A stretch of 64,000 bases of DNA from Candidatus Sericytochromatia bacterium S15B-MN24 CBMW_12 (GTDB lineage Bacteria > Cyanobacteriota > Sericytochromatia > S15B-MN24 > UBA4093), in assembly GCA_002083825.1 (NCBI GenBank), contig DAZV01000030.1, positions 119,821 through 183,820 of the forward strand, in the 5' to 3' direction. The notes beneath the pieces were generated by a model, which did no database searches, had not been told where the DNA came from, and saw only the letters and a program-made list of their open reading frames with translations. Below are positions 38,844-47,657 of the stretch, piece after piece; position 1 is the stretch's first letter, and each line of letters starts with the position of its first letter. The position numbers and the translations under genes are program-made.

Positions 38844-38946
38844 AGCAAACGTCGTTTCTTCAGGCCAGCGAGGGCTACGACTCTATCGCATCGGGGCAAC
38901 GTCACGGCTATCCCTCGCTGCCTTACGAAACAGCCGCGGGCGCTAA
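38841..38946. repeat. 106-bp repeat, right inverted copy
   Basis: tagagcaaacgtcgtttcttcaggccagcgaggg...ccctcgctgccttacgaaacagccgcgggcgctaa. Confidence 0.97.
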
Positions 38947-39111
38947 AGGGGCGCTCCCACGGTTCTCGCGCTTCCCTGGCACCCTGAGGGGAGAGCTTCG
39001 GCCCTCCCCTCTACTCGTTTCCCCTGTGAACGCCGCAAAGCCTGATCGTTTGACAGTCGAAGGGGTGCATGGTACACCCCTACTTTTCTACAGCCCTTCG
39101 AGGAGGAATCC

Positions 39112-40914
39112 ATGGTCAAACAGTACTTGACGACGCTGGGTCTGGCTGCCACCTTGCTGGTCGGCGCGGTCCCGATGACGGCGACGGCCCAGGCCTTCAC
39201 CCCGGTGAGCGAATTCACGGACGTGGGTCCCAGTCACTGGGCTTACAACGCCATCAAGGCCATGGTCGAAAAGTATCAGATCATGGAGGGGTTCCCCGAC
39301 AGCACGTTCCGCGGTGAGCGCACCGTGAACCGCTATGAAATGGCAGCCTTGCTCTCCAAGGTCATGTCGCGGGTCGAGGAAATGATCGCCTCCGCCACCG
39401 GCGAGGTTCCAGCACCTCCGCGCCTTCGATCCGACATCTCTTCGGACGATCTTCGCGTGCTCGCGCGCCTGCAGCAGGAATTCCGGGACGAACTCGCGGT
39501 CCTGAAGGGCCGCTACGATACCTTCGACAACCGTCTCGGCGCGCTGGAGCGCCGGGTTCGCCTGGGCGGCTCGCTTCAGTTCCTTTATCGGACCTACATG
39601 GCTCAGCCGGGAACCAAGCAGAACGTCCAGGAATTCGACAACCTCCGGGTCCAGACCAACCTGACCCTGGCCTCGGAACTGGCTCCCAACATGGCGTTTC
39701 GCGGAGCGTATTCGATTTTCAACAACGGCGTTCAGAACTTTCAAAACGGCCATCAAGCCGTCGACGGGGGGCTGGGATCCTTGACCGGGGCCGATACGGC
39801 CACTCCGTTCTACGTTCGCCAGTCCTATTTTTCGTGGACCCCCGGAGCCCTCGGCCTCTACACGGGCGTGATGACCTTCAGAGATACCAGTCTCAAGGTC
39901 GGCGGCACCTTGCCCAATGCCTTCCAGTCGTCCGTCTGGCCGCAAAGCCAGTCGGGTTTCGGCTTCGTGGGAACGCCTCCGGTAGAGCCGACGACGGGTG
40001 GGCTTGTCCTGAGCGGCTACGGGGCAGGGGTGGCGGACACGCCCCAGGGGCGCGTGGGCTGGAACCCCGGCATCAACGTGGTGCAGGATCTTCTCGACCC
40101 CAACTCGGTGGATCCGATCAACTCGGGCGCGGCTCCGAGCGTCGTGCTCGACGCGTCCCTGGGTCCGGTGGACGTCGGCGTCGGCTACAACCACGGAACC
40201 CCCGGGGCTTCGACGGTAGGTGCGCTCGCGAACCTGCCGGATACCTTTCCGATCGTTGCGGGGCCCGTGGGATCAGGGTACTCCCTGCTCCGTCTCGCCA
40301 CCGATATGGGCCCAGCCCGGCTGGGGCTATATGGTCGGGCCGATAACACGGCTCTGGGCCGTTTGACCGGAGGCGCATCGACGGGAAAGGGCTGGGGAGC
40401 CACCTTGGACCTGGGGTCGGAGGCTCTGGGCCTACAACTGGGCTGGGCAGAGATGGATCGGACCTTCTCGACCACGAACTTGCCCTATTTTAACGAGGGT
40501 ACGATTGCCCTGGTGACCAACAACCTGTTCGGCTCGCTGGAGTTCGGGCTTGCGACCAAGTTCGGCAACGCGGGTGGACTCTCTCCCACGGCCAGCCCGC
40601 GTCTACCGGGACTCGGCTACAACTGGACGTCGACGGGGGGCTACGTGAGGTTCCCGGGTTTCTCGATCTTGCCGTCGATCACGCTGGCGGCCCAGCAGTC
40701 GGGCTCGGACGTGGGGTCGAAGAACTTCGGTTCGGGCCTCACGGCGATCGTGGGCTTCCAGCCGAACCCCGCGCTGCCGGTCGTCATGGTGCAATACGAT
40801 CAGGGGAAGTTCTACGGGACCTCGGAGGCTCCGACGGGAGACAACGCGTTGTTCGGGACTGCCAACAAGCAGTCGCATGATCAGGTGATCGTGGGGACCT
40901 CGGTGAGCTTCTAG
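39112..40914 (+). CDS. SLH-domain outer-membrane porin-like protein
   Basis: Signal peptide; SLH FTDVGPSHWAYNAIKAMVEKYQIMEGFPDSTFRGERTVNRYEMAALLSKVM; long beta-rich C-terminal region ending in aromatic-type VGTSVSF. Confidence 0.9.
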   Translation: MVKQYLTTLGLAATLLVGAVPMTATAQAFTPVSEFTDVGPSHWAYNAIKAMVEKYQIMEGFPDSTFRGERTVNRYEMAALLSKVMSRVEEMIASATGEVPAPPRLRSDISSDDLRVLARLQQEFRDELAVLKGRYDTFDNRLGALERRVRLGGSLQFLYRTYMAQPGTKQNVQEFDNLRVQTNLTLASELAPNMAFRGAYSIFNNGVQNFQNGHQAVDGGLGSLTGADTATPFYVRQSYFSWTPGALGLYTGVMTFRDTSLKVGGTLPNAFQSSVWPQSQSGFGFVGTPPVEPTTGGLVLSGYGAGVADTPQGRVGWNPGINVVQDLLDPNSVDPINSGAAPSVVLDASLGPVDVGVGYNHGTPGASTVGALANLPDTFPIVAGPVGSGYSLLRLATDMGPARLGLYGRADNTALGRLTGGASTGKGWGATLDLGSEALGLQLGWAEMDRTFSTTNLPYFNEGTIALVTNNLFGSLEFGLATKFGNAGGLSPTASPRLPGLGYNWTSTGGYVRFPGFSILPSITLAAQQSGSDVGSKNFGSGLTAIVGFQPNPALPVVMVQYDQGKFYGTSEAPTGDNALFGTANKQSHDQVIVGTSVSF

Positions 40915-40935
40915 CGTCACCGATCCCGTCGTCGG

Positions 40936-40963
40936 GGGCCTCGGTCGTGAAGGACCGGGGCCC
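40936..40963 (+). terminator. Candidate terminator of SLH porin gene
   Basis: gggcctcggtc-N6-gaccggggccc. Confidence 0.5.
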
Positions 40964-41050
40964 TTCGGCGTTCATGCTTTTCATCTTCTTGGCCGATGCC
41001 CCCTCGGTTCTTACCTCCTAGTCTGGTAGGCGGGGGAGAGAGGGGGAGGC

Positions 41051-43036
41051 ATGCGGGATGATCGAGAACCGGGAAACGGGCCGGGAAAAGTGCCTGGAAA
41101 AGGGTCGGGAAACGGGTCGGGAAACGGGTCGGGAATAAAGCACGGGCGAGGTTCTGGTTTCAAGGGGGCTGTTTTTTCCTGGCGAGGGGGCTTGATTCTG
41201 GGGATTCTCGCGCTTTCGGCGGCGGACAGCCTGCTTGGTCGGTCGTTCGGGTTGGGTCAGGGTCTCGGTGGCGTCGCGTTCGGTCAGGCCGATGCGGGTG
41301 AGGAGGCCTTGCGTGCCCCGGGTCCCATCTTCGGGATGCAGGCCGTGCCCAAGTTCGACGAGCGTCTCGGCAAGGGATCTTGGAGCGGGTCGCGGGATCG
41401 CGGCATGGAGATGCACCGGGACCTGGGGGTGCGTCTGAGCCGGGAAGGGATGATCTGGCGTCATTATCAGCCGGGTCCCGACGGCCGGGTTCCGCATCAG
41501 GGGGACTTCGACGATGTGGTCGCGCGCTTGGGCGCGGCGGGGATCTCCCTTCAGTTCATGGTGACGGAGACGCCGTTCTGGGCGTCCTCGGCAGCGGGCA
41601 AGCGTCCGGCGGATCCGGTTTCGTATCGCCAGGCCCCCCCCGAGGGCCTTTACCTCCCGATCTTCGCGGACGGCAGCGATGTTCCGGGCCCTGGCAAGCG
41701 TATCAATCCTCATCATCCCTGGGCCTCCTTCCTCGAGACGGTCGTGAGACGCTACGCGGGTCAGGTTCGCTACTGGCAGTGCTGGAACGAGCCGGACTAC
41801 CCCGAGGGCGTACTGGGCGCGGCCCCGGGCGATCCGCGGCGATCCTGGCAGGGCAGCGTGAAGGATTACGTCCGCCTGCTCGCGGTCATGCACACGGTCG
41901 TCAAGTGGATCGATCCCCAGGCCCAGGTGGTGACGGGGGGCCTGGGCTACGCGGACTACCTGCAGGCGATGATCGACCACGGAGCCGGCCCTTACTTCGA
42001 CTTGCTGGATTTTCATGCTTACGGGTGGCCGGGATCCGACGAGGCGCTCAGGGCCTTCCTGTCGGTTCACCAGGCCATGCGGCAGGTCCTGGAGCGCAAC
42101 CGTCTCGGCCGGAAGGGCATGCTCTGCTCGGAGACCGGGTACAGCGCCACGGAGCCCGATCACCAGGCCGACACCATCGTCAAGCTCTACGCCACGACCT
42201 TGGCGCTAGGGCTCGAAGGAACGGTCTACTACAGCAACACCAACCCCAGCTGGCGGCAGATGGGGCTGGTGGACTGGCGCAGCCTGACGCAGCGCACGAT
42301 GGGCTACTGGGCTTACAAGAATACCAGCGCGGCGCTCGACGGCATGCGATTCGTCTCGAAGCTGCCGCTGCCGCCTCAGGTGGTGGGTTACCTCTTTGCG
42401 GATTCCGCTCGCCGGCGCGAGGTCGCCGTGCTCTGGGCTCCCTATCGATCGCCCGAGGAGGCATGGCCTTTGCGCTGGAATCGCGCGGGCGACTGGACCC
42501 GCGTCACGCCGGAGGGAAACGTTCAGCCCCTGGCGCCGGGAGTTCCTTTGCGCCTGCATGGCCGCCCCGTCATCCTCGATTCCGATGGCCGAGGGCGCTA
42601 TTCCCCGCTGACGGCCAATCCCTCGATCCCCCGGAACGGCTTGGCCGTCGTTTCGGTCCGGGCCAGCGGGAGCCGCGCCGACGGCTTCCATGAGCCGGAT
42701 CTCGCCGTGGACGGGGATACCGACTCCCAGTGGATTTCCGGGGGGGCGCGCGAGGCGACCGTCTCCTTCGTCGTGGAGCTCGCCGAGCGATCGCTCATCC
42801 GCGAGCTTCGACTCAAGACCGGCCCCCTCCACGGCGCCACCATCGACCTCGAAGTCTCCGACGACGGCCGCTCCTGGCGCAAGGTTCGCGAGCGCGTCCG
42901 CATCGACGGTTGGAAGCTGGAGCGTTTGGCGCTACCCCTCCCGACCGAGGCGCGCTGGATTCGCCTGCTCTGGCGCAATGCCCCTGATCGCCGCCTCCCA
43001 GGGCTCTCGATCTTCGAGTTAGAGGTCCATGACTAG
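41051..43036 (+). CDS. Secreted glycoside hydrolase (GH39/GH5-like TIM barrel) with C-terminal F5/8 type C (discoidin) domain
   Basis: QVRYWQCWNEPDYPEG, LLDFHAYGWP, MLCSETGYSATEPDHQ; C-terminal SRADGFHEPDLAVDGDTDSQWISG..ELAERSLIRELRL. Confidence 0.78.
   Translation: MRDDREPGNGPGKVPGKGSGNGSGNGSGIKHGRGSGFKGAVFSWRGGLILGILALSAADSLLGRSFGLGQGLGGVAFGQADAGEEALRAPGPIFGMQAVPKFDERLGKGSWSGSRDRGMEMHRDLGVRLSREGMIWRHYQPGPDGRVPHQGDFDDVVARLGAAGISLQFMVTETPFWASSAAGKRPADPVSYRQAPPEGLYLPIFADGSDVPGPGKRINPHHPWASFLETVVRRYAGQVRYWQCWNEPDYPEGVLGAAPGDPRRSWQGSVKDYVRLLAVMHTVVKWIDPQAQVVTGGLGYADYLQAMIDHGAGPYFDLLDFHAYGWPGSDEALRAFLSVHQAMRQVLERNRLGRKGMLCSETGYSATEPDHQADTIVKLYATTLALGLEGTVYYSNTNPSWRQMGLVDWRSLTQRTMGYWAYKNTSAALDGMRFVSKLPLPPQVVGYLFADSARRREVAVLWAPYRSPEEAWPLRWNRAGDWTRVTPEGNVQPLAPGVPLRLHGRPVILDSDGRGRYSPLTANPSIPRNGLAVVSVRASGSRADGFHEPDLAVDGDTDSQWISGGAREATVSFVVELAERSLIRELRLKTGPLHGATIDLEVSDDGRSWRKVRERVRIDGWKLERLALPLPTEARWIRLLWRNAPDRRLPGLSIFELEVHD
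41069..41140 (+). repeat. 12-bp minisatellite, 6 units, in the glycoside hydrolase N-terminus
   Basis: ccgggaaacggg/ccgggaaaagtg/cctggaaaaggg/tcgggaaacggg/tcgggaaacggg/tcgggaataaag. Confidence 0.9.
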
Positions 43037-43135
43037 GCTGGATAGTCGCTTTACAAGCCATTTCGAGCTGCCTATAATGAGCGAACGCTTCCCCTTCCTG
43101 CGTCGCCCCCTCGGACAAACTCAAAGGATTCTGAC

Positions 43136-43918
43136 TTGCGGATGATCGGCGAGCCTCCCTACCTCTCGACACTTCCTCTCTACCATGCCCTCCGGGCGAC
43201 GGGACTCGAGCCTGATTTCCAGATTTCGCGCGCCGGCATCTCCCACCTTTCCGAGCGCCTGGTCAACGGTACGCTCGATGCAGGCCCGATCTCCCTCATC
43301 TCGTACCTGAAGCATCGCGACAAGCTCGACCTGATCCCCCACATGGCGCTCAGCTCCATGGGAGCCGGCGGCTCCGGCGTCCTGGTGAGCACCAAGCCCA
43401 TCGGGACCGCCTCCGAGCTCGAGGTGGCCATTCCCAGCCAGACGGCCGGTACCGCTTACCTCCTGCGCTGGCTTTTCTCCGAGATGTTCGGCTACGAACC
43501 CATTCTGGTGGAGCGCACCGGAAATCTCGAGCACATGCTGCAAGAACATGGGGCCGCGCTGCTCTTCGAAGACCAGGCCCTGAGCGCGCGCTACCGCTCT
43601 CCCAACCTGCACGTCTGGGACCTCGGGACCGCCTGGTGGCAATGCACCAACACCCCGCTCCTCTACATGGTCTGGGTCGTTCGCAAGGAAGTTCCCGAGG
43701 CCGAAAGAACGGCGCTGCTCGCGCGATTCGCCGAGGCCAAGCGCAGCGTGGGGAGCTTCAAGGCTCCCATCATGCGCGAGGCCCAAGAGCAGTCGGGTTA
43801 TCCGGAGGATTACCTCGAGAACTTCTGGTCCCGCTTCAACTACGACTTCACTCCCGCTCACCAGACGAGCCTTCGCCTCTTCGAGCAGTACGTCTACGCG
43901 CTGGATCCTGCGCGTTAG
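43136..43918 (+). CDS. mqnA: MqnA-like menaquinone biosynthesis protein (chorismate dehydratase family)
   Basis: PYLSTLPLYHAL, LVNGTLDAGPISLISYLKHRDKLDLIPHMALSSMGAGGSGVLVS. Confidence 0.7.
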   Translation: MRMIGEPPYLSTLPLYHALRATGLEPDFQISRAGISHLSERLVNGTLDAGPISLISYLKHRDKLDLIPHMALSSMGAGGSGVLVSTKPIGTASELEVAIPSQTAGTAYLLRWLFSEMFGYEPILVERTGNLEHMLQEHGAALLFEDQALSARYRSPNLHVWDLGTAWWQCTNTPLLYMVWVVRKEVPEAERTALLARFAEAKRSVGSFKAPIMREAQEQSGYPEDYLENFWSRFNYDFTPAHQTSLRLFEQYVYALDPAR

Positions 43919-43990
43919 AGCAAAGCTCGACGGCGTTCCCTCGCTGGCTTAATCAACAGCCGCCGGCGCTACTCAACAGCCGCCGGCGCT
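43916..43990. repeat. Shortened third copy of the 106-bp repeat plus a 17-bp tandem duplication
   Basis: tagagcaaa...ccctcgctggcttaatcaacagccgccggcgct; caacagccgccggcgct twice (43954, 43974). Confidence 0.75.
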
Positions 43991-44021
43991 GGGTCGTGAA
44001 GGCGTGAGCTTCCCGGTGCGC

Positions 44022-44357
44022 TCAGAACGTCCTTGAGTCGTCGGGGCGGCCCGCGGCGTTCCAATCGATGATGTCCTGGATCTCTTCGGCCGTGAAGAGA
44101 TCCTTGGCGTATTTCGGGTCATCGAGCATGGCGCGGATGTCATTGAAGTAGATTTTGTCGGTGGAGTAGGTGCCGATGTCGGCGGGGGCTTTCTTGTTCT
44201 TGTCCTTGAGGGAGTGGCAGTCCTTGCAACGTTGGTCGCTCGTGACGGGTTGGACGTTTCTGGAGTAGGTCCGCCCCTCTGAGGTGAGCAGCATGCGGCT
44301 GGTGCATGCGGTGGCGAGCAAGGCGATCGCCATGCTCGAGAGGATGCGCCGCCTCAT
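44022..44357 (-). CDS. c-type heme lipoprotein
   Basis: Lipobox LLATAC; single CKDCH heme motif. Confidence 0.75.
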   Translation of the reverse strand: MRRRILSSMAIALLATACTSRMLLTSEGRTYSRNVQPVTSDQRCKDCHSLKDKNKKAPADIGTYSTDKIYFNDIRAMLDDPKYAKDLFTAEEIQDIIDWNAAGRPDDSRTF

Positions 44358-44359
44358 GC

Positions 44360-45154
44360 TCACTCGTCCTCCGTACGGATCTTGAACGTGCGCCTCGGGA
44401 AGAAGGGGGCGTCGAAGTGGGCGTGGTACTCGAAGCCGACCCGCAGGGTATCGGTTCCCGGTGAGAAGGTGCGGCCGTAGGTGGTGGCGGGTCCGAAGCG
44501 TCCCACCATCAGGAGCAGGACGTGCGGGGTGTCGGGCATCCACCATGCGAGCCCGGTGGACCAGTTGAACCCGGCGGCATCGATGACGCTCCGGTCGAGC
44601 GGAGCCACGACGTCTCCCAGGAAGCAGAGGCCCTCGGCGATCGCGTAGGACAGGCCGACGCCCGCGGCGGTCATCCAGCCCGGATTGGCCGAGTAGTCGC
44701 CCACGTACGAGAAGTAGCGTCCCACGACGCCGGCGCCGAGACCCGGCAGGAGGTTGTTCTTGGAGGCGGTCAGCTCCGCTATCGCGCTGCCTCCGAGGTG
44801 AGTGGTGTAGCCCAGGCGGGTGTTTAGGGCCAGGGGGGCGCCTTCGTACTCGTCCATGAGCTGGTAGCGCACGGCGAGTTCGCCGTCGAGCGGGGTGTTA
44901 CGGGTGGAGGCGACGGCGTCGAGGTTGAACGACTGCGAGAGCCCGAGCCCCAGGTTCAAGGCCGGAGCCGAGTCGGACGGAAAGGTCGCCGCGTTGTAGC
45001 GATGGGACATCCGGAGGTACATCTGGCCGCGCTTGGCGTTGAGTGGCGAGGTGATGCCAGGGGTCCCGTAGTCGAACTGGAATGCGGCGACCGGCCCTGC
45101 CGAGAGGCACGGGATCAGCGCGCCTGCAAGAATCCAGGGACTTCTGCGGCGCAT
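44360..45154 (-). CDS. Predicted outer-membrane beta-barrel protein (possibly DUF5777-like)
   Basis: Signal peptide; alternating beta pattern QMYLRMSHRYNAATF..; terminal LRVGFEYHAHFDAPFF. Confidence 0.55.
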   Translation of the reverse strand: MRRRSPWILAGALIPCLSAGPVAAFQFDYGTPGITSPLNAKRGQMYLRMSHRYNAATFPSDSAPALNLGLGLSQSFNLDAVASTRNTPLDGELAVRYQLMDEYEGAPLALNTRLGYTTHLGGSAIAELTASKNNLLPGLGAGVVGRYFSYVGDYSANPGWMTAAGVGLSYAIAEGLCFLGDVVAPLDRSVIDAAGFNWSTGLAWWMPDTPHVLLLMVGRFGPATTYGRTFSPGTDTLRVGFEYHAHFDAPFFPRRTFKIRTEDE

Positions 45155-45166
45155 GGACGGTCCTTT

Positions 45167-46906
45167 CTAGAGCGTGAATCGGGTGATCAGGCCACGGAGT
45201 TCGGATGAGAGCTTGGTGAGCCCTTGAGCCGAACCGGAGACGCGCGCGACGTTCTCGGTCTGCTGGAGGGAGGTGGCCGCGACCTCTTGGGCTCCCACCG
45301 AGGACCGCTCGGAGATGTTGGCGATGGCGTCCATCTCTCGGACCATGACCTCGGCGGAACGAGCGAGTTGCTGGGCGGCCTCGCGGATCTGGCGGATCTC
45401 GAGGTCCGTCCGTTCGATGGCCGTGACCACCCGTTCGAAGGCGTCCCCCGCTTCGTGAATGATCTCGACCCCCTGGGTCACGCCTTGGCTGCCCTGATGC
45501 ATGATGGAAACGGCCCGCTTGGTTTCATCCTGGATGTTGCTGACCAGTTCGGCGATATGCTGAACGGCGTTCCCCGACTCCACCGCCAGCTTTCGGATCT
45601 CCTGGGCCAGGACGCTGAAGGCCTGCCCTTGGTTGCCGACGCGGGCCGCCTCGATGCCGGCATTGAGGGCGAGTAGGTTGGTCTTCTTGGCGAAGCCGCC
45701 GATGAGCGTCACGATGGCCTGGATCTGATGACTCAGGGAGCCAAGCCGATCCACGACCCCCGCCGAGTCGGTGAAGACCCCCTGGACGGCACCCATGTGA
45801 TGCAGGGCGTCTTGCAAGACCTTGTCGCCGGCAGCCGCCGCCATGGCGGCTTGCTGGGAGCTCTGGACGGCGGTTCTGACGTTGACGGCGACCTTTTCCG
45901 CTGCGTTGGCGACAGCGAGGGCTTCGTCCGAGCTCTTGGTGATGCCCTGTTCCTGTTCGGTGGCGCCGCGGGCGAGATGCTCCATGGTCAGGGAGACCTT
46001 GTAGGCGCCGGTGCCGGTTTCGCCGGCTGATTGGGCCAGGGCCTCGCTGGATTCCTGCAGACGCGAGGAGACCGAGTCGATCTGGGAAACCATGCCGCGG
46101 AGCTGAACGAGGAAGCGGTTGAACCAGAGGGCGAGCTCGCCTATCTCGTCGTTGCGGTCGACGTTGAGGGTCTGGCTGAGGTCGCCTTCCCCTTCGGCGA
46201 TGTCGCGAAGCATGGCGATGAGCTGGCGGAGCGGATCGGCTATCTGGTGGGCGAAGAGGAGGGTGATGCCCACGGCGAGGATCATGGCGGCGCCGATGCC
46301 GAACAGCAACTGGATCAGGGCGTTCTTGAACTCCCGTTGGGCCAGGCTTTTTTGGCGATCGACCTCTTTTTCGTTGAGGGTAACCAACTCATCGATCTTG
46401 CTGTCGACGAGGGTCGTCATGAGGCGCAGCCCGCGCGAGTTGCTGAGGGCCAGGGCTTTTGGCCCCTGGTTCTGCTTGACCAGAGCCAGGATTTCGTCGT
46501 TGAGCGTGGTCCACTCCTCGACGAGGGGCATGATCTCTTTCTTGAACTTGGCTTTCTGAGCCGGAGAGGCGTAGAAGCGGAGAAAGGCGCGGCTGGCCCC
46601 GTCCATGTCGAGAACCTTGTCCGCGAGTTCGGGCATGATGCGCGCGCGCTCTTCGGCGGAGCCGGCCAGGAGGTAGCTCTTTTGAAGGCGATCCGCCTGG
46701 AGGTTGGCCGATCGGAGGTAGGCGATGGATTGTCCGCTTGCCATGGTGGTCGCGAGGCCGTCGAGCTGAGACTGGACCCGGCTCATGGAAAGGAATCCTC
46801 CCAGTCCGACTCCCACCAGGAGCCCGAGCATGAGGATCATCATCAGGAAGAGCTTGGTGATGATGCGTCGGTTACGAAGCCAGGTCATGGGGTTGAAGGC
46901 TGACAC
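45167..46906 (-). CDS. Methyl-accepting chemotaxis protein (4HB-type sensor, HAMP, MA domain)
   Basis: Two TM helices, periplasmic helical bundle, HAMP QIADPLRQLIAMLRDIAEGEGDLSQ, hairpin tip KKTNLLALNAGIEAARVGNQGQAFSVLAQEIRKLA. Confidence 0.93.
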   Translation of the reverse strand: MSAFNPMTWLRNRRIITKLFLMMILMLGLLVGVGLGGFLSMSRVQSQLDGLATTMASGQSIAYLRSANLQADRLQKSYLLAGSAEERARIMPELADKVLDMDGASRAFLRFYASPAQKAKFKKEIMPLVEEWTTLNDEILALVKQNQGPKALALSNSRGLRLMTTLVDSKIDELVTLNEKEVDRQKSLAQREFKNALIQLLFGIGAAMILAVGITLLFAHQIADPLRQLIAMLRDIAEGEGDLSQTLNVDRNDEIGELALWFNRFLVQLRGMVSQIDSVSSRLQESSEALAQSAGETGTGAYKVSLTMEHLARGATEQEQGITKSSDEALAVANAAEKVAVNVRTAVQSSQQAAMAAAAGDKVLQDALHHMGAVQGVFTDSAGVVDRLGSLSHQIQAIVTLIGGFAKKTNLLALNAGIEAARVGNQGQAFSVLAQEIRKLAVESGNAVQHIAELVSNIQDETKRAVSIMHQGSQGVTQGVEIIHEAGDAFERVVTAIERTDLEIRQIREAAQQLARSAEVMVREMDAIANISERSSVGAQEVAATSLQQTENVARVSGSAQGLTKLSSELRGLITRFTL

Positions 46907-47317
46907 TTACTCTCCGAGCTTTTCTTTGACGTAGCCTGCCCACTCCGGGGGGGTAGAGCCGAAACCCTGGGTGGAGAGGCTGGAGACGAAGGTGACGAGA
47001 TCGATGAACTGGGCGTCGCTGAGTTCGAACCGCGCGTCCTCATCGAGGTGCTTCAGCGCTTTGGCTATCAGCTTCTTCTCGCTGATGCGACCGGTGCTCT
47101 CGACGAGGCTGGGGATCTTCTTGCCGCGGATGACCTCTCCGGTGGTGAGGCCCTTGGGATGGCACGTCATGCATGCCTTGCCGTTCTCTCCCTTGGTGAG
47201 GAAGAGAACCTTACCTTTGTGGCGGTCCCCGTCGAGGCCGGCGAAGGCGTTCGAGGCGAAGGCGGGAGCCATCACGATGGCGATCAGGGCCGCGGCTAGC
47301 CAATGTCGATACGGCAT
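46907..47317 (-). CDS. Class I-like cytochrome c
   Basis: Signal peptide MPYRHWLAAALIAIVMAPAFASNAFA; heme CMTCH; immediately precedes MCP. Confidence 0.85.
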   Translation of the reverse strand: MPYRHWLAAALIAIVMAPAFASNAFAGLDGDRHKGKVLFLTKGENGKACMTCHPKGLTTGEVIRGKKIPSLVESTGRISEKKLIAKALKHLDEDARFELSDAQFIDLVTFVSSLSTQGFGSTPPEWAGYVKEKLGE

Positions 47318-47492
47318 GCGGGTCCTCCTGGGCAAGGGGGCTGGTCGACGCTATCAACGGAAGGGCCGACGCCCATCCTGCGCGTCTAACTAGAGGAGCG
47401 AGTGGACGCTCGCTAGGTCTCCATGCGCTTATACCCCTATGTTGCGGGTTTAAGTACACTGGGCGCGACCGTTTGCATGGGAGAAGCAAAAA

Positions 47493-47516
47493 AGAGCCCC
47501 CCGCGAGGGGGGCTCT
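47493..47516 (-). terminator. Terminator after tRNA-Leu
   Basis: agagcccccc-gcga-ggggggctct followed on minus strand by TTTTTTGC. Confidence 0.88.
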
Positions 47517-47520
47517 TGAG

Positions 47521-47603
47521 TGCGGATGAGAGGACTTGAACCTCCACAGGGAAACCCCTACATGCTTCTGAGGCATGCGCGTCTGCCATTCCGCCACATC
47601 CGC
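47521..47603 (-). tRNA. tRNA-Leu (CAG), CCA not encoded
   Basis: GCGGATGTGGCGGAATGGCAGACGCGCATGCCTCAGAAGCATGTAGGGGTTTCCCTGTGGAGGTTCAAGTCCTCTCATCCGCA; acceptor GCGGATG/CATCCGC, anticodon loop CTCAGAA, long variable arm, TTCAAGT. Confidence 0.97.
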
Positions 47604-47657
47604 TTGTGACCGAAGTCAATGTTAACACAGCCTTTCGGTCAGGGCAAGAGGTCTTTT

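Noticed and set aside
37714-38946. Integron attC interpretation of the 106-bp repeats
   Set aside because: Position at stop codons and palindromy are suggestive, but I find no GTTRRRY/RYYYAAC core pair and the copies are in opposite orientation
37714-44000. CRISPR array
   Set aside because: Only three repeat copies, 1-5 kb apart, in mixed orientation and of unequal length; no spacers or cas genes
45167-46906. MCP as an energy taxis PAS receptor
   Set aside because: The sensor region is a helical 4HB-type bundle between two TM helices; no PAS or heme motif in the MCP itself
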